Shown here: positions 16,743 to 25,156 of the stretch, piece after piece
How positions within the stretch are numbered: the stretch's first letter is position 1
How the letters are laid out: each line of letters begins with the position of its first letter
Assembly: GCA_026195905.1 (NCBI GenBank)
Contig: JAPHRE010000044.1
Coordinates: 1-58,022, forward strand
From: Pseudopelagicola sp.
GTDB lineage: Bacteria > Pseudomonadota > Alphaproteobacteria > Rhodobacterales > Rhodobacteraceae
Length of the DNA stretch: 58,022 nucleotides
Direction: 5' to 3'
Translations under genes and position numbers: made by a program
The notes under the pieces: model-generated
What the model saw: the letters and a program-made list of their open reading frames with translations, nothing else
The model's database searches: none
Told to the model about the DNA's origin: nothing

Positions 16743-18692
16743 CTAGGCGAGGTCGGGCGGCAATGCCTCTTTCGCGAGGTCGGTTACAATCTCGTCGAAG
16801 GTTTGGACCTTGCTTTGCTTTTCGCCAAGGCGGCGGGTCGAGACGGTGCGCTCTTCGACTTCGCGTTTGCCAATGGCGAGGATCACCGGCACCTTGCCGA
16901 CGGAATGTTCGCGGACCTTGTAGTTGATCTTTTCGTTGCGAGTATCGGCTTCGGCGCGCACACCGGCGGCCTTGAGGGCATTGACCACCTCAAAGACATA
17001 GTCATCGGCCTCGGAGACGATGGAGGCGACGACGACCTGACGCGGGGCGAGCCAGAAGGGCAATTTCCCGGCGTGTTCCTCAATCAGGATACCGATGAAA
17101 CGCTCGAACGAGCCGAGCGTCGCGCGGTGGAGCATGACGGGGCGGTGTTTCGCGCCATCCTCGCCAATATAGGTTGCATCGAGGCGTTCGGGCAGGACGA
17201 AATCGACCTGAAGCGTGCCGCATTGCCAATCGCGCCCGATGGCGTCGGTGAGGACAAATTCGAGCTTGGGACCATAGAAGGCGCCTTCGCCGGGGTTGAG
17301 GTCGAAATCACAGCCTGCGGCCTTGGTTGCGGCCATGAGGGCGGATTCGGATTTGTCCCAGACCTCGTCAGAGCCAGCGCGGGTCTCGGGGCGGTCGGAG
17401 AATTTGATCGAGAAATTCTCAAACCCGAGATCGCGGTAGATATCCGAGAGGAAGTCGATGAACTTTTTGGTCTCATCCTCGATCTGCGCCTCGGTGCAGA
17501 AGATATGCGCATCGTCCTGAGTAAAGCCGCGCACACGCATGATCCCGTGCAGCGCGCCCGAGGGTTCATAGCGGTTGCAAGAGCCAAACTCGGCCATGCG
17601 CAGGGGCAGGTCGCGGTAGGATTTGAGGCCTTGGTTGAAAATCTGCACGTGGCAGGGGCAGTTCATCGGCTTGAGCGCGTTCACGGCCTTTTCGCGGGCG
17701 TGTTCCTCGTCCACTTCGACGATGAACATGTTTTCCTGATACTTGTCCCAGTGTCCCGAGGCTTCCCAGAGCTTGCGGTCAACGACCTGGGGGGTGTTGA
17801 CCTCGACATAACCGCCGCGCGTTTGCTGGCGGCGCATGTAGTCCTGAAGCGTGGTGTAGATGGTCCAGCCGTTGGCATGCCAGAAAATCTGCCCCGGCGC
17901 TTCTTCCTGCATGTGGAAGAGGTCCATCTCGCGGCCCAATTTGCGGTGATCGCGTTTGGCGGCTTCCTCGAGCATGTGGAGGTATTTCTTGAGGTCTTCC
18001 TTGTTCTTGAAGGCAACGCCGTAGATGCGTTGCAGCATTGCGCGGTCGGAATCCCCGCGCCAATAGGCGCCTGCGACGCTCATCAGTTTGAAGGCATCGG
18101 CGGGAACCTGGCCGGTGTGTTGAAGATGCGGGCCGCGGCAGAGATCCTGCCAGTGACCATGCCAATACATGCGCAGCGGCTCGTCGCCGGGAATCGCGTT
18201 GATCAACTCGACCTTATAAGGTTCGTTGTTGGCCTCATAGAAGGCCACAGCGCGGTCACGCTCCCAGATTTCGGTGGTGACGGGATCGCGGCGGTTGATG
18301 ATTTCCTTCATCTTCTTTTCGATCTCGCCAAGGTCTTCGGGGGTGAAGGGCTCTTCGCGGTCGAAATCGTAATACCAGCCGTTGTCGATCACCGGACCGA
18401 TGGTCACTTTGACATCGGGCCACAGCTCTTGCACGGCGCGGGCCATGATATGGGCGAGGTCATGACGGATCAGTTCGAGCGCCTCGGCGTCATTGTCCTT
18501 CATGGTGTTGATGGCGATTTTGGAATCGGCCTCAATCGGCCATTGCAGATCCCAGTGCTGACCATCGACGGTCGCGGAGATTGCTTTCTTGGCAAGCGAG
18601 GTAGAGATGGAGGATGCGACCTCGGCAGGCGTTACACCTTTGCCGTAAGAACGCGCGTTACCATCAGGAAAAGTAAGGGAAATATCGGCCAT
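16743..18692 (-). CDS. thrS: Threonyl-tRNA synthetase
   Basis: Charges tRNA-Thr. The 649-residue protein has, in order, an N-terminal TGS domain (I-S-L-T-F-P-D-G), the editing domain with a H-D-L-A-H-I-M-A motif, the class II catalytic core with motif 2 around the M-N-C-P-C-H zinc site and the [13 protein letters not shown] motif, and an anticodon-binding domain (P-F-W-L-A-P-R-Q-V). The start at 18692 is fixed by the TGS domain and a GAGG five bases upstream; the frame is open further. No T-box is expected or seen in this group. The full-length opposite-strand frames here are shadows. Confidence 0.97.
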   Translation of the reverse strand: MADISLTFPDGNARSYGKGVTPAEVASSISTSLAKKAISATVDGQHWDLQWPIEADSKIAINTMKDNDAEALELIRHDLAHIMARAVQELWPDVKVTIGPVIDNGWYYDFDREEPFTPEDLGEIEKKMKEIINRRDPVTTEIWERDRAVAFYEANNEPYKVELINAIPGDEPLRMYWHGHWQDLCRGPHLQHTGQVPADAFKLMSVAGAYWRGDSDRAMLQRIYGVAFKNKEDLKKYLHMLEEAAKRDHRKLGREMDLFHMQEEAPGQIFWHANGWTIYTTLQDYMRRQQTRGGYVEVNTPQVVDRKLWEASGHWDKYQENMFIVEVDEEHAREKAVNALKPMNCPCHVQIFNQGLKSYRDLPLRMAEFGSCNRYEPSGALHGIMRVRGFTQDDAHIFCTEAQIEDETKKFIDFLSDIYRDLGFENFSIKFSDRPETRAGSDEVWDKSESALMAATKAAGCDFDLNPGEGAFYGPKLEFVLTDAIGRDWQCGTLQVDFVLPERLDATYIGEDGAKHRPVMLHRATLGSFERFIGILIEEHAGKLPFWLAPRQVVVASIVSEADDYVFEVVNALKAAGVRAEADTRNEKINYKVREHSVGKVPVILAIGKREVEERTVSTRRLGEKQSKVQTFDEIVTDLAKEALPPDLA

Positions 18693-18853
18693 TGGCCTCA
18701 AGCTCCTCGTCAGTTTGGCGCCCACGGAACGCCCGGTTGCGGGTATATGGTTCGGGGCACTATGTGCGCCCGATGCGCGCATATGTCAACCGGGCACGCG
18801 CGGGTGCCCGGCCAGAGAAGACCCGGAAGGGACCATGTGTCGCGCAGGAAGGC

Positions 18854-20479
18854 TTAGGCGCGCATACGGGGGACGTCATGGGGGTCGAGGTGCAGCTCGA
18901 TCAGGGCGGGGCCGGAGGTATGGCCGCGCAGCATGTCAATGGCCTTTTCAAGGTCTGCGTCCGAGCGCACCTCGACCCCGACACCGCCAAGAGCCGTCGC
19001 GGTGGCGGCGAAAGAGGGCCATTGGAATTCCGACAAAGACGGATCCATCTGGCGGTCGAGGAATTGGATATGTTCCGCGCCATAGGCGGAGTCGTTGGCG
19101 ACAATCACCGTCAGATTGAGGCCCATGCGCACGGCGGTGTTAAATTCATTGATGCCGCCCATCATAAAGCCGCCATCGCCGGTAAAGAGCACGGTGGGGC
19201 GGTCGGGATCGGCCACGGCGGCGCCAATCGCCTCTTGCAGGCCAAGGCCGATGGAGCCGAAATTCACCGTCGGCACAAAGCTATGCGGGTTGGGCGCGGA
19301 CATGCGGCACCAGACCTCGGTCATGAAGCGACCGCCGTCTGTCACAAGGATACGGTCCTTGGGAAAGAGGGCTTCGAGCTGTTCGAGGGCGTGGACGAAG
19401 TTGATGCAGCCCTCGGCGGTCTTGTTGGGGCCGGTCGGATGATGCGTCAGGGCGCTTGTGTCGAGATCGCGGGTAAAGCCGCTGGCGGGGATTTCGGCCT
19501 CGTCGAGCCAGTAGAGGATCGTCTCGGCGGTCAGGCCCGCATCGGCCACGAGCGCGGCATCCGGGTGCAGCCCGCCGCCGATCTGGGAGGGTTCGATGTC
19601 GATCTGGACGATGCGCTTGTCCGACATCAGCTTGCCCTTGTCGGTGGTAAAGTCGTGCAGGCCGGTGCCGAAACAGACGATGCAGTCGGCCTGCGCAATG
19701 AGGTCATAGGCGGCGGGGGTGCTCAGGGTGCCGAAAATGTCGATATTATAGGGGTGATCGTTGAACAGCCCCTTGGCCTTGAGGGTCGTGGCCAGCGGCG
19801 CTTCGAGCCGGTCGGCCAGCTTGATGAGTGGCTCGCGCGCGGCCACGGCACCGAGACCGGCAAGGATCAGCGGGCGACGGGCCGAGGCGATCATGCCAAT
19901 GGCGTTGTCGAGCGTGTCACCCTCCGCGACGCCGCCGGGGGTCGTAAAGACGTCGAGGACGTGCTTTTCATGGGTGGTTTTTTCCCACATGAAATCAGCG
20001 GGCATATTGAGGACGATGGGGCGGCGTTCGACTTGCGCGCGGTAAAAGGCGCGGGCGACGTCCTTGGCGGCGGTGGCGGGGCTGCGCAATTGCTCAAAGC
20101 CTGCGCCCGTGGCCTTGACGACTTCGCGCTGGTCGATGCCTTGCAGGTGACGCGGGTTATCGACGGGGGTATCCCCGGCCAGAAGGACAAGCGGCACATG
20201 CCCGCGCGCAGCCTCGGTCAGGGCGGTCATGCAGTTGGTGAGCGCGGGGCCGTGGGTCACGGTTGCGACGCCGACCTTGCCCGACACATGGGTATAGGCC
20301 ATCGCCATGAGGATCGAACTGCCCTCATGCGCGGCGGGCACAAAGCGGCCTTCGCAGTCGCGCACGTAAGCGTCGACCATGAAGAGGTTCGCATCGCCCA
20401 TCAGGCCAAACATGGTATCGACGCCTTGATCGGCAAGGGCGCGGGCGATGGATTGGTGGACGTGGATTTCCTGGCTCAT
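18854..20479 (-). CDS. Acetolactate-synthase-like thiamine-diphosphate enzyme
   Basis: A 541-residue TPP-dependent enzyme with the three-domain layout of acetolactate synthase large subunits. The catalytic glutamate is E52 (A-A-H-E-G-S-S). The middle domain carries the sugar/FAD-type fold, and the C-terminal domain has the G-D-G-G-F-M-M-G-G-I-N-E-F thiamine motif completed by N-D. No small regulatory subunit (ilvH) is next to it, and the protein is shorter than biosynthetic IlvB, so a catabolic role or a different 2-oxo-acid substrate is more likely. The ATG at 20479 is set by the family N-terminus; the frame runs 92 codons further. It is divergent from an alpha/beta hydrolase operon. Confidence 0.85.
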   Translation of the reverse strand: MSQEIHVHQSIARALADQGVDTMFGLMGDANLFMVDAYVRDCEGRFVPAAHEGSSILMAMAYTHVSGKVGVATVTHGPALTNCMTALTEAARGHVPLVLLAGDTPVDNPRHLQGIDQREVVKATGAGFEQLRSPATAAKDVARAFYRAQVERRPIVLNMPADFMWEKTTHEKHVLDVFTTPGGVAEGDTLDNAIGMIASARRPLILAGLGAVAAREPLIKLADRLEAPLATTLKAKGLFNDHPYNIDIFGTLSTPAAYDLIAQADCIVCFGTGLHDFTTDKGKLMSDKRIVQIDIEPSQIGGGLHPDAALVADAGLTAETILYWLDEAEIPASGFTRDLDTSALTHHPTGPNKTAEGCINFVHALEQLEALFPKDRILVTDGGRFMTEVWCRMSAPNPHSFVPTVNFGSIGLGLQEAIGAAVADPDRPTVLFTGDGGFMMGGINEFNTAVRMGLNLTVIVANDSAYGAEHIQFLDRQMDPSLSEFQWPSFAATATALGGVGVEVRSDADLEKAIDMLRGHTSGPALIELHLDPHDVPRMRA

Positions 20480-20533
20480 GAATATGGTCTCCCTGTTGCG
20501 TCTCTCCTTGATACGCGAGGAGCGATGCGGAGA

Positions 20534-20614
20534 ATGCGTAAACTGGCGCGCAGGGTGGCTCTGGTTTGCGGGGGTGAAGGCTGAAGGGCGGGGTTGATGC
20601 GTAAATTGCGCATG
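20534..20614. promoter_or_regulatory. Repeated ATGCGTAAA element in a divergent promoter
   Basis: ATGCGTAAACTGGCGC at 20534-20549 and ATGCGTAAATTGCGCAT at 20597-20613 are near-identical, 63 bases apart. The second is an imperfect palindrome. They lie between the TPP-enzyme gene and the divergent hydrolase gene, a position suited to a shared regulator of LysR type or similar. Confidence 0.4.
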
Positions 20615-20714
20615 AGCGGCCCGGATCGTGGCGCGCGAGGCTTTTCGTGCGGCGGGAGTTGTGATGCGTCCCGTCCCCCGGCATGATGCGGCAAAGATCA
20701 ACGGGAGACGGACC

Positions 20715-21470
20715 ATGCATGCCCAATATCTGGATACACCACAAGGACGGCGCATCGCCTATCACAAAAGCGGAGAGACGGGACCGACCGTGGTTTTCCT
20801 CGGCGGTCTCAAATCTGACATGGAGGGCACCAAGGCGCTCTACCTTGAAGACTGGGCCAAGGCGCGCGGGCAGAGCTTTCTGCGCTTTGATTATTCGGGG
20901 CATGGGGAAAGCTCGGGCAAGTTCGAGGAGGGCTGTATCGGGGATTGGCACGAGGACGCGCTGGCGGCGGTCACGGCGCTGACCTCGGGGCCGTTGGTGC
21001 TTGTGGGCTCCTCTATGGGGGGCTGGCAGGCGCTTTTGCTGGCCAAGGCAATCCCGGAACGCATTGCGGGCATGGTCACAATCGCGGCCGCGCCGGATTT
21101 CACCGAAGACAGCTATTGGGCGGGGTTCAGTGAGGCACAGAAACAGGCGTTGGACACGGTCGGGTTTGTCGAATTGCCCTCGGATTACATGGACCCCTAT
21201 ATCGTCACCCGGCGGATGATCGAAGATGGGCGCAAACGGCTTGTGTTGCGCGCACCACTCGCGCTGCCATTTCCGGTCCGCATGTTGCAGGGCACGCAAG
21301 ATGAAGCCGTCAGCCGCGACGTGGCGCTCAGGCTGCTGGATCATGCCGAGGCAGAGGATATTCGCCTGACCTTTGTGAAGGGTGCGGACCACAGGTTCTC
21401 AGATGAGGCTTGTCTAAATATGATTATTGGATGCGTGAATGAGGTCTTATTTCAAGGTATGTCTGTCTAA
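20715..21470 (+). CDS. Alpha/beta hydrolase
   Basis: A 251-residue cytoplasmic serine hydrolase. The nucleophile elbow is G-S-S-M-G-G, the catalytic histidine is in G-A-D-H-R-F-S-D near the C-terminus, and an acidic residue in Q-G-T-Q-D-E-A-V completes the triad. The oxyanion strand V-F-L-G-G-L-K-S-D-M-E-G resembles palmitoyl-thioesterase-like (ABHD10-type) bacterial esterases. The start at 20715 follows GGGAG. Its stop overlaps the next hydrolase gene by one base (TAATG), so the two are co-translated. The substrate is unknown. Confidence 0.85.
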   Translation: MHAQYLDTPQGRRIAYHKSGETGPTVVFLGGLKSDMEGTKALYLEDWAKARGQSFLRFDYSGHGESSGKFEEGCIGDWHEDALAAVTALTSGPLVLVGSSMGGWQALLLAKAIPERIAGMVTIAAAPDFTEDSYWAGFSEAQKQALDTVGFVELPSDYMDPYIVTRRMIEDGRKRLVLRAPLALPFPVRMLQGTQDEAVSRDVALRLLDHAEAEDIRLTFVKGADHRFSDEACLNMIIGCVNEVLFQGMSV

Positions 21471-22450
21471 TGCGAACATTTGGGCGGTATCTGGGACGGT
21501 GTCTTCTTTTGCTGGGATTGGGCCTTGGCGGGCTTTGGTTTTTCGGCCCGCGTGAGGCGGTTTTGGTTGTGCCGACGTTTGATGAAGCCACTATTGGCGC
21601 GGATATTGCGGCCTATCTGGCGCGGCAAGAGGCCCGGTTCGATGATATTACGCCCGGCGTTGAAAAACGGGTGATCTGGGCCGGGGATGTGGGCGCGGTC
21701 ACAGACAAGGTTGTTGTGTATGTGCATGGGTTTTCGGCGACGAGCGAAGAAATCCGCCCGGTGCCGGATCAGATCGCGGCGCAGCTTGGGGCGAACCTTG
21801 TGTATACGCGCCTTGCGGGGCATGGGCGCAGTGGCGAGGCGCTGACGCAGGCGCGGGCGGCGGATTGGATGCGCGATACGGCAGAAGCCCTTGCGATTGC
21901 GCGAAAAATTGGGCGCAATGTCCTTGTGATCGCGACTTCCACGGGCGCGACGCTCGCGGCGGAGGCTGCGTTGCAGCCCGCATTGATGGAAAACGTGGCT
22001 GGCATGATCCTTGTGTCCCCGAATTTCGCCATTGCCGATCCGGCGTCGTTTGTTCTGACGTTGCCGGGCGCGCGCTATTGGGTGCCAGTGCTGGCGGGGC
22101 AGACCCGCAGTTGGGAACCTGTCAGCGCGGCGAATGCACAATACTGGTCCCATAGCTACCCGACGCGGGCGCTGTTTCAGATGGCGGCCCTCGTCAAACA
22201 TGCACATGCGCAGGACTATACAGCGGTCTCGGTTCCGGCGCTGTTCTGGTTTGCGGATGCGGATCAGGTTGTCGATCACCGGGCGACGCGGGCGATTGCC
22301 GCGCGCTGGGGCGGCGGTGCGACGTTGCGTGCAGTGACGGTTTCGCAGGAGGATGATGCCTCCTCTCATGTGATTGCGGGCGACATTCTTTCGCCCCGTC
22401 AAACTCAAGTCGTAATTGATGAATTTATACGTTGGATCAATAATTTGTGA
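21470..22450 (+). CDS. Membrane-anchored alpha/beta hydrolase with unusual elbow
   Basis: A 326-residue protein with one N-terminal membrane segment (about residues 10-26) that probably anchors it facing the periplasm. The hydrolase fold is recognisable from V-V-V-Y-V-H-G-F-S-A-T and R-L-A-G-H-G-R-S-G. The nucleophile elbow reads A-T-S-T-G rather than G-x-S-x-G. A late D-A-D-Q-V-V-D-H motif and S-S-H-V can supply the acid and histidine. It is coupled to the preceding hydrolase and lies 15 bases before a VOC gene, so at least three genes form one transcript. Substrate unknown. Confidence 0.82.
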   Translation: MRTFGRYLGRCLLLLGLGLGGLWFFGPREAVLVVPTFDEATIGADIAAYLARQEARFDDITPGVEKRVIWAGDVGAVTDKVVVYVHGFSATSEEIRPVPDQIAAQLGANLVYTRLAGHGRSGEALTQARAADWMRDTAEALAIARKIGRNVLVIATSTGATLAAEAALQPALMENVAGMILVSPNFAIADPASFVLTLPGARYWVPVLAGQTRSWEPVSAANAQYWSHSYPTRALFQMAALVKHAHAQDYTAVSVPALFWFADADQVVDHRATRAIAARWGGGATLRAVTVSQEDDASSHVIAGDILSPRQTQVVIDEFIRWINNL

Positions 22451-22465
22451 GGGATTTATAAGGTT

Positions 22466-22912
22466 ATGGATGAGGTTATTTTTGCGCAGCGTGTGAGCCT
22501 TATCACGCTGGCGGTTGAGGATGTCGCCGCAGCGGCGGCGTTCTATGAGGCGCTTGGATGGCAGCGGGTTGAAAGCCCGGATGGGGTCAGCGCCTTTGAC
22601 CTCATTGGTCAGACGCTCGGCCTATATTCGAGGGCCGCCTTGGCGCAGGAAACCGGCCTACCGGAGGCAGCCATTACCGGGTCAGGCGGGATCACGTTGG
22701 CGTATAACGTGGCGGAGAAATCCGAGGTCGCGCCGCTTCTGGAGCGCGCCGTTGCGGCGGGCGGGCGGATGCTCAAACCGGCGCAAGATGTGTTCTGGGG
22801 TGGGCATCATGGCTACTTTGCCGATCCCGATGGGCATCTCTGGGAGGTGGCCTTTAACCCGTTTTCGCCGCTGCGCGAGGACGGCGCGTTTTGTTGGAAC
22901 GGCTACGCGTAG
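22466..22912 (+). CDS. VOC family (glyoxalase/bleomycin-resistance type) protein
   Basis: A 148-residue protein with paired vicinal-oxygen-chelate modules. The first opens with V-S-L-I-T-L-A-V-E-D-V-A-A-A-A-A-F-Y. The second ends in G-Y-F-A-D-P-D-G-H-L-W-E-V, whose glutamate is the usual metal ligand. Family members include lyases, dioxygenases and resistance proteins, so function is open. It is the third gene of the hydrolase operon, 15 bases after the previous stop. Confidence 0.82.
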   Translation: MDEVIFAQRVSLITLAVEDVAAAAAFYEALGWQRVESPDGVSAFDLIGQTLGLYSRAALAQETGLPEAAITGSGGITLAYNVAEKSEVAPLLERAVAAGGRMLKPAQDVFWGGHHGYFADPDGHLWEVAFNPFSPLREDGAFCWNGYA

Positions 22913-22984
22913 GTGTTGACCTTCGCGGCTCTTGGGCGGAAGGTATGTGGGCAATCATTAGAAATTGCGCAGAAGAGAGTAGGG

Positions 22985-23701
22985 ATGAGCATGTCGGAGC
23001 CATTGGTTCTGCTTCCGGGAATGATGTGCGATGCACGCCTTTTCGGGCCACAGATTGCGGAGTTGTCTTCGGAATTCGCAGTCATGACAGCGCCGGTCAC
23101 AGGGGGCGAGCGCGTTGAAGAGGTGGCGTCGGAGATATTATCGCTCCTGCCGGCGAAATTCGCCCTCGCGGGCCTAAGCTATGGCGGGATCGTGGCGATG
23201 GAGATTCTGCGCCGTGCGCCCGATCGGGTCACGCGGATCGGGCTTCTTGATACCAACCCTCTCGCGGAAACGCCGCAAAGCTCGGCGACCTATGAGCCGT
23301 TGATCGTGAGCGCGCGGGCGGGTCAGCTTGAAAAAGTCATTGAGACCTTCATGCAGCCAGAGTTCCTTGCGCCGGGACCGCAGCGGGCGGAGATTCTCGC
23401 CTTGGTCAAGGAGATGGGGCTTTATCTTGGGGCAGAGGTTTTTGTCCGTCAGGCCCGCGCCTTGCAGCGGCGGCGCGATCAACAGAGCACGCTTCGCAAA
23501 TGTAAGGTGCCTGCGCTGGTGCTTTGTGGCGAACATGACAGCCTGACGCCGGTAAAGCGGCATAGCTTCATGGCCGAGTTGATCCCCTACGCCGAATTGA
23601 AGGTGATTGAGGGGGCGGGACATCTTCCGACGCTGGAACAACCGGCGGCCACGACGGCGGCGCTTCGCGAGTGGATGCGACTGCCCTACGTGCTTCAGTA
23701 A
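22985..23701 (+). CDS. Alpha/beta hydrolase
   Basis: A 238-residue soluble hydrolase: the oxyanion region is L-V-L-L-P-G-M-M-C-D-A-R, the nucleophile elbow G-L-S-Y-G-G, the acid in C-G-E-H-D-S-L-T-P, and the histidine in G-A-G-H-L-P-T-L-E-Q-P. This pattern suits small esterases and the 3-oxoadipate enol-lactonase-like group. The frame is open from a GTG directly behind the VOC gene, but GAGAG and AGGG sit just before two ATGs at 22985 and 22991; I use the first. A terminator follows. Substrate unknown. Confidence 0.82.
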   Translation: MSMSEPLVLLPGMMCDARLFGPQIAELSSEFAVMTAPVTGGERVEEVASEILSLLPAKFALAGLSYGGIVAMEILRRAPDRVTRIGLLDTNPLAETPQSSATYEPLIVSARAGQLEKVIETFMQPEFLAPGPQRAEILALVKEMGLYLGAEVFVRQARALQRRRDQQSTLRKCKVPALVLCGEHDSLTPVKRHSFMAELIPYAELKVIEGAGHLPTLEQPAATTAALREWMRLPYVLQ

Positions 23702-23711
23702 TGTGAAACGA

Positions 23712-23737
23712 AAACGGGGCCGCGCTGGACCCCGTTT
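23712..23737. terminator. Bidirectional terminator between the hydrolase gene and phaZ
   Basis: An AAACGGGG / CCCCGTTT stem with a ten-base loop sits between two convergent genes. A-rich and T-rich flanks on either side fit termination in both directions. Confidence 0.65.
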
Positions 23738-23758
23738 ATCCGTCTATGGCGCGGCCTA

Positions 23759-25048
23759 TCAGGCGGCGCTATTCTTGTTGGCGGGTTTCTTGGCAGCCTT
23801 TGGTTTGGCTTTGGGCGCTTCGGCGTTGGCGTCGATGAAATCGAGCACCAGCGGCCGGATATTGTTGCGCCAGCTTTTGCCCGCGAAGATGCCGTAGTGA
23901 CCGGCGCCGGGCTCGACGTGGCTTGCCTTTTTGGAATCCGGCAGGCCGGTGCAGAGGTCCAGCGCGGCGATACACTGGCCGGGGGCGGTGATGTCGTCCT
24001 TGTCGCCTTCGACGGTTTTCACGGCGACGGTGGTAATTTTGCCGATATCAACCTTGCGCCCGGCGACGACGAACTCGTTCTTGGCGATCTCGCAGTTTTT
24101 GAAAATGCGATCAACGGTGGTGAGGTAGAATTCGGCCGTCATATCCATCACGGCGAGATATTCGTCGTAAAAGCGGTTGTGAGCGTCATGGTCGGAGGCT
24201 TCGCCGCGTGTCACGCGCATGATTTGGTCGCGGAAGGCTTGGCCGTGGCGGTCGGCATTCATCGACATAAAGGACGAAAGCTGTAGCAGGCCGGGATAGA
24301 CGAGGCGGCCAACGCCTTTGTATTTGAAGCCCACGCGCTGAATCGCGGTTTCTGCCAGCTGGTCCATTGTGACGCGGTTGCCAAAATCCGTCACTTCGGT
24401 GGCGGCGGCATCGGGGTTGATCGGCCCACCAATCAGGGTCAGCGAGCGGGGCTGTGCGGAGGGGTCTTCCTCGGCGAGGTAGGCCGTCGCGGCCAATGTC
24501 AGCGGTGCGGGTTGGCACACGGCGATGACATGGGTGTCGGGGCCAAGCGCCTTCATGAAATCGACAAGGTAGAGCGTATAGTCTTCGACGTCGAACTTGC
24601 CGGCGGAGACGGGAATGTCGCGGGCATTGTGCCAATCGGTGATGTAGACTTCGCAATTGACCAGAAGGCTTTTGACCGTGGAGCGCAAAAGCGTCGCGTA
24701 GTGCCCGGACATCGGGGCCACGAGCAGAACCTTGCGCGATTGTGTCTTGCGGCCTGTCACCTTGAAATGGATCAGATCGCCAAAGTCCTTGGACACGACG
24801 GTTTCGACATTGACCAGATGATCGCGACCATCTTCACAGGTGAAGGTACGAATGCCCCAGTCCGGCTTGACGACCATGCGCTGAAAGGTGCGCTCGGTTA
24901 CTTCACCCCATGCGCGCATCCATTCAAGCGCGGGGTTGGGGACAAGAGAAAATACGGGGTAAGAGGCCATTGCCGCGGCAGACGCGCCGAGCCATTGGTT
25001 CGTGTTCCGAACCGTTTCCATCATGTCATACGTCGCCATATAGCGCAT
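23759..25048 (-). CDS. phaZ: Intracellular polyhydroxyalkanoate depolymerase
   Basis: Mobilises stored poly-3-hydroxybutyrate. The 429-residue protein belongs to the PhaZ1 type, where the lipase-box serine is replaced by cysteine: V-I-A-V-C-Q-P-A-P is visible. The catalytic histidine is probably in V-E-P-G-A-G-H-Y-G-I-F. The C-terminus is a Lys/Ala-rich tail (A-K-P-K-A-A-K-K-P-A), possibly for granule or DNA contact. The ATG at 25048 has GGAG six bases upstream; the longer frame has no such site. It is divergent from phaC, and a PhaR-type operator lies between them. Confidence 0.92.
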   Translation of the reverse strand: MRYMATYDMMETVRNTNQWLGASAAAMASYPVFSLVPNPALEWMRAWGEVTERTFQRMVVKPDWGIRTFTCEDGRDHLVNVETVVSKDFGDLIHFKVTGRKTQSRKVLLVAPMSGHYATLLRSTVKSLLVNCEVYITDWHNARDIPVSAGKFDVEDYTLYLVDFMKALGPDTHVIAVCQPAPLTLAATAYLAEEDPSAQPRSLTLIGGPINPDAAATEVTDFGNRVTMDQLAETAIQRVGFKYKGVGRLVYPGLLQLSSFMSMNADRHGQAFRDQIMRVTRGEASDHDAHNRFYDEYLAVMDMTAEFYLTTVDRIFKNCEIAKNEFVVAGRKVDIGKITTVAVKTVEGDKDDITAPGQCIAALDLCTGLPDSKKASHVEPGAGHYGIFAGKSWRNNIRPLVLDFIDANAEAPKAKPKAAKKPANKNSAA

Positions 25049-25121
25049 TTGCGTCTCCTGATTAACCCGTTTATTGTCGGTCCCGAGGGAGCGAGGCGCC
25101 CTGAGGAGGGCCTTCATTATG

Positions 25122-25132
25122 CTGCGTAGCAG
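25122..25132. promoter_or_regulatory. PhaR-type operator between phaZ and phaC
   Basis: CTGCGTAGCAG is a perfect CTGC-N3-GCAG palindrome, the pattern reported for PhaR in Paracoccus denitrificans. It lies 25 bases before the phaC ATG in the shared phaZ-phaC promoter, where the repressor could control both. Confidence 0.6.
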
Positions 25133-25156
25133 CGACGATAGGGCTATTTTTTGAAT

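Noticed and set aside
16719-18857. 712-codon open frame on the plus strand
   Set aside because: It is exactly antisense to thrS, follows its third-position GC bias and encodes a Gly/Asp/Val/Phe-rich string with no domain logic.
18692-20584. 630-codon open frame on the plus strand
   Set aside because: Antisense shadow of the TPP-enzyme gene, whose motifs are complete.
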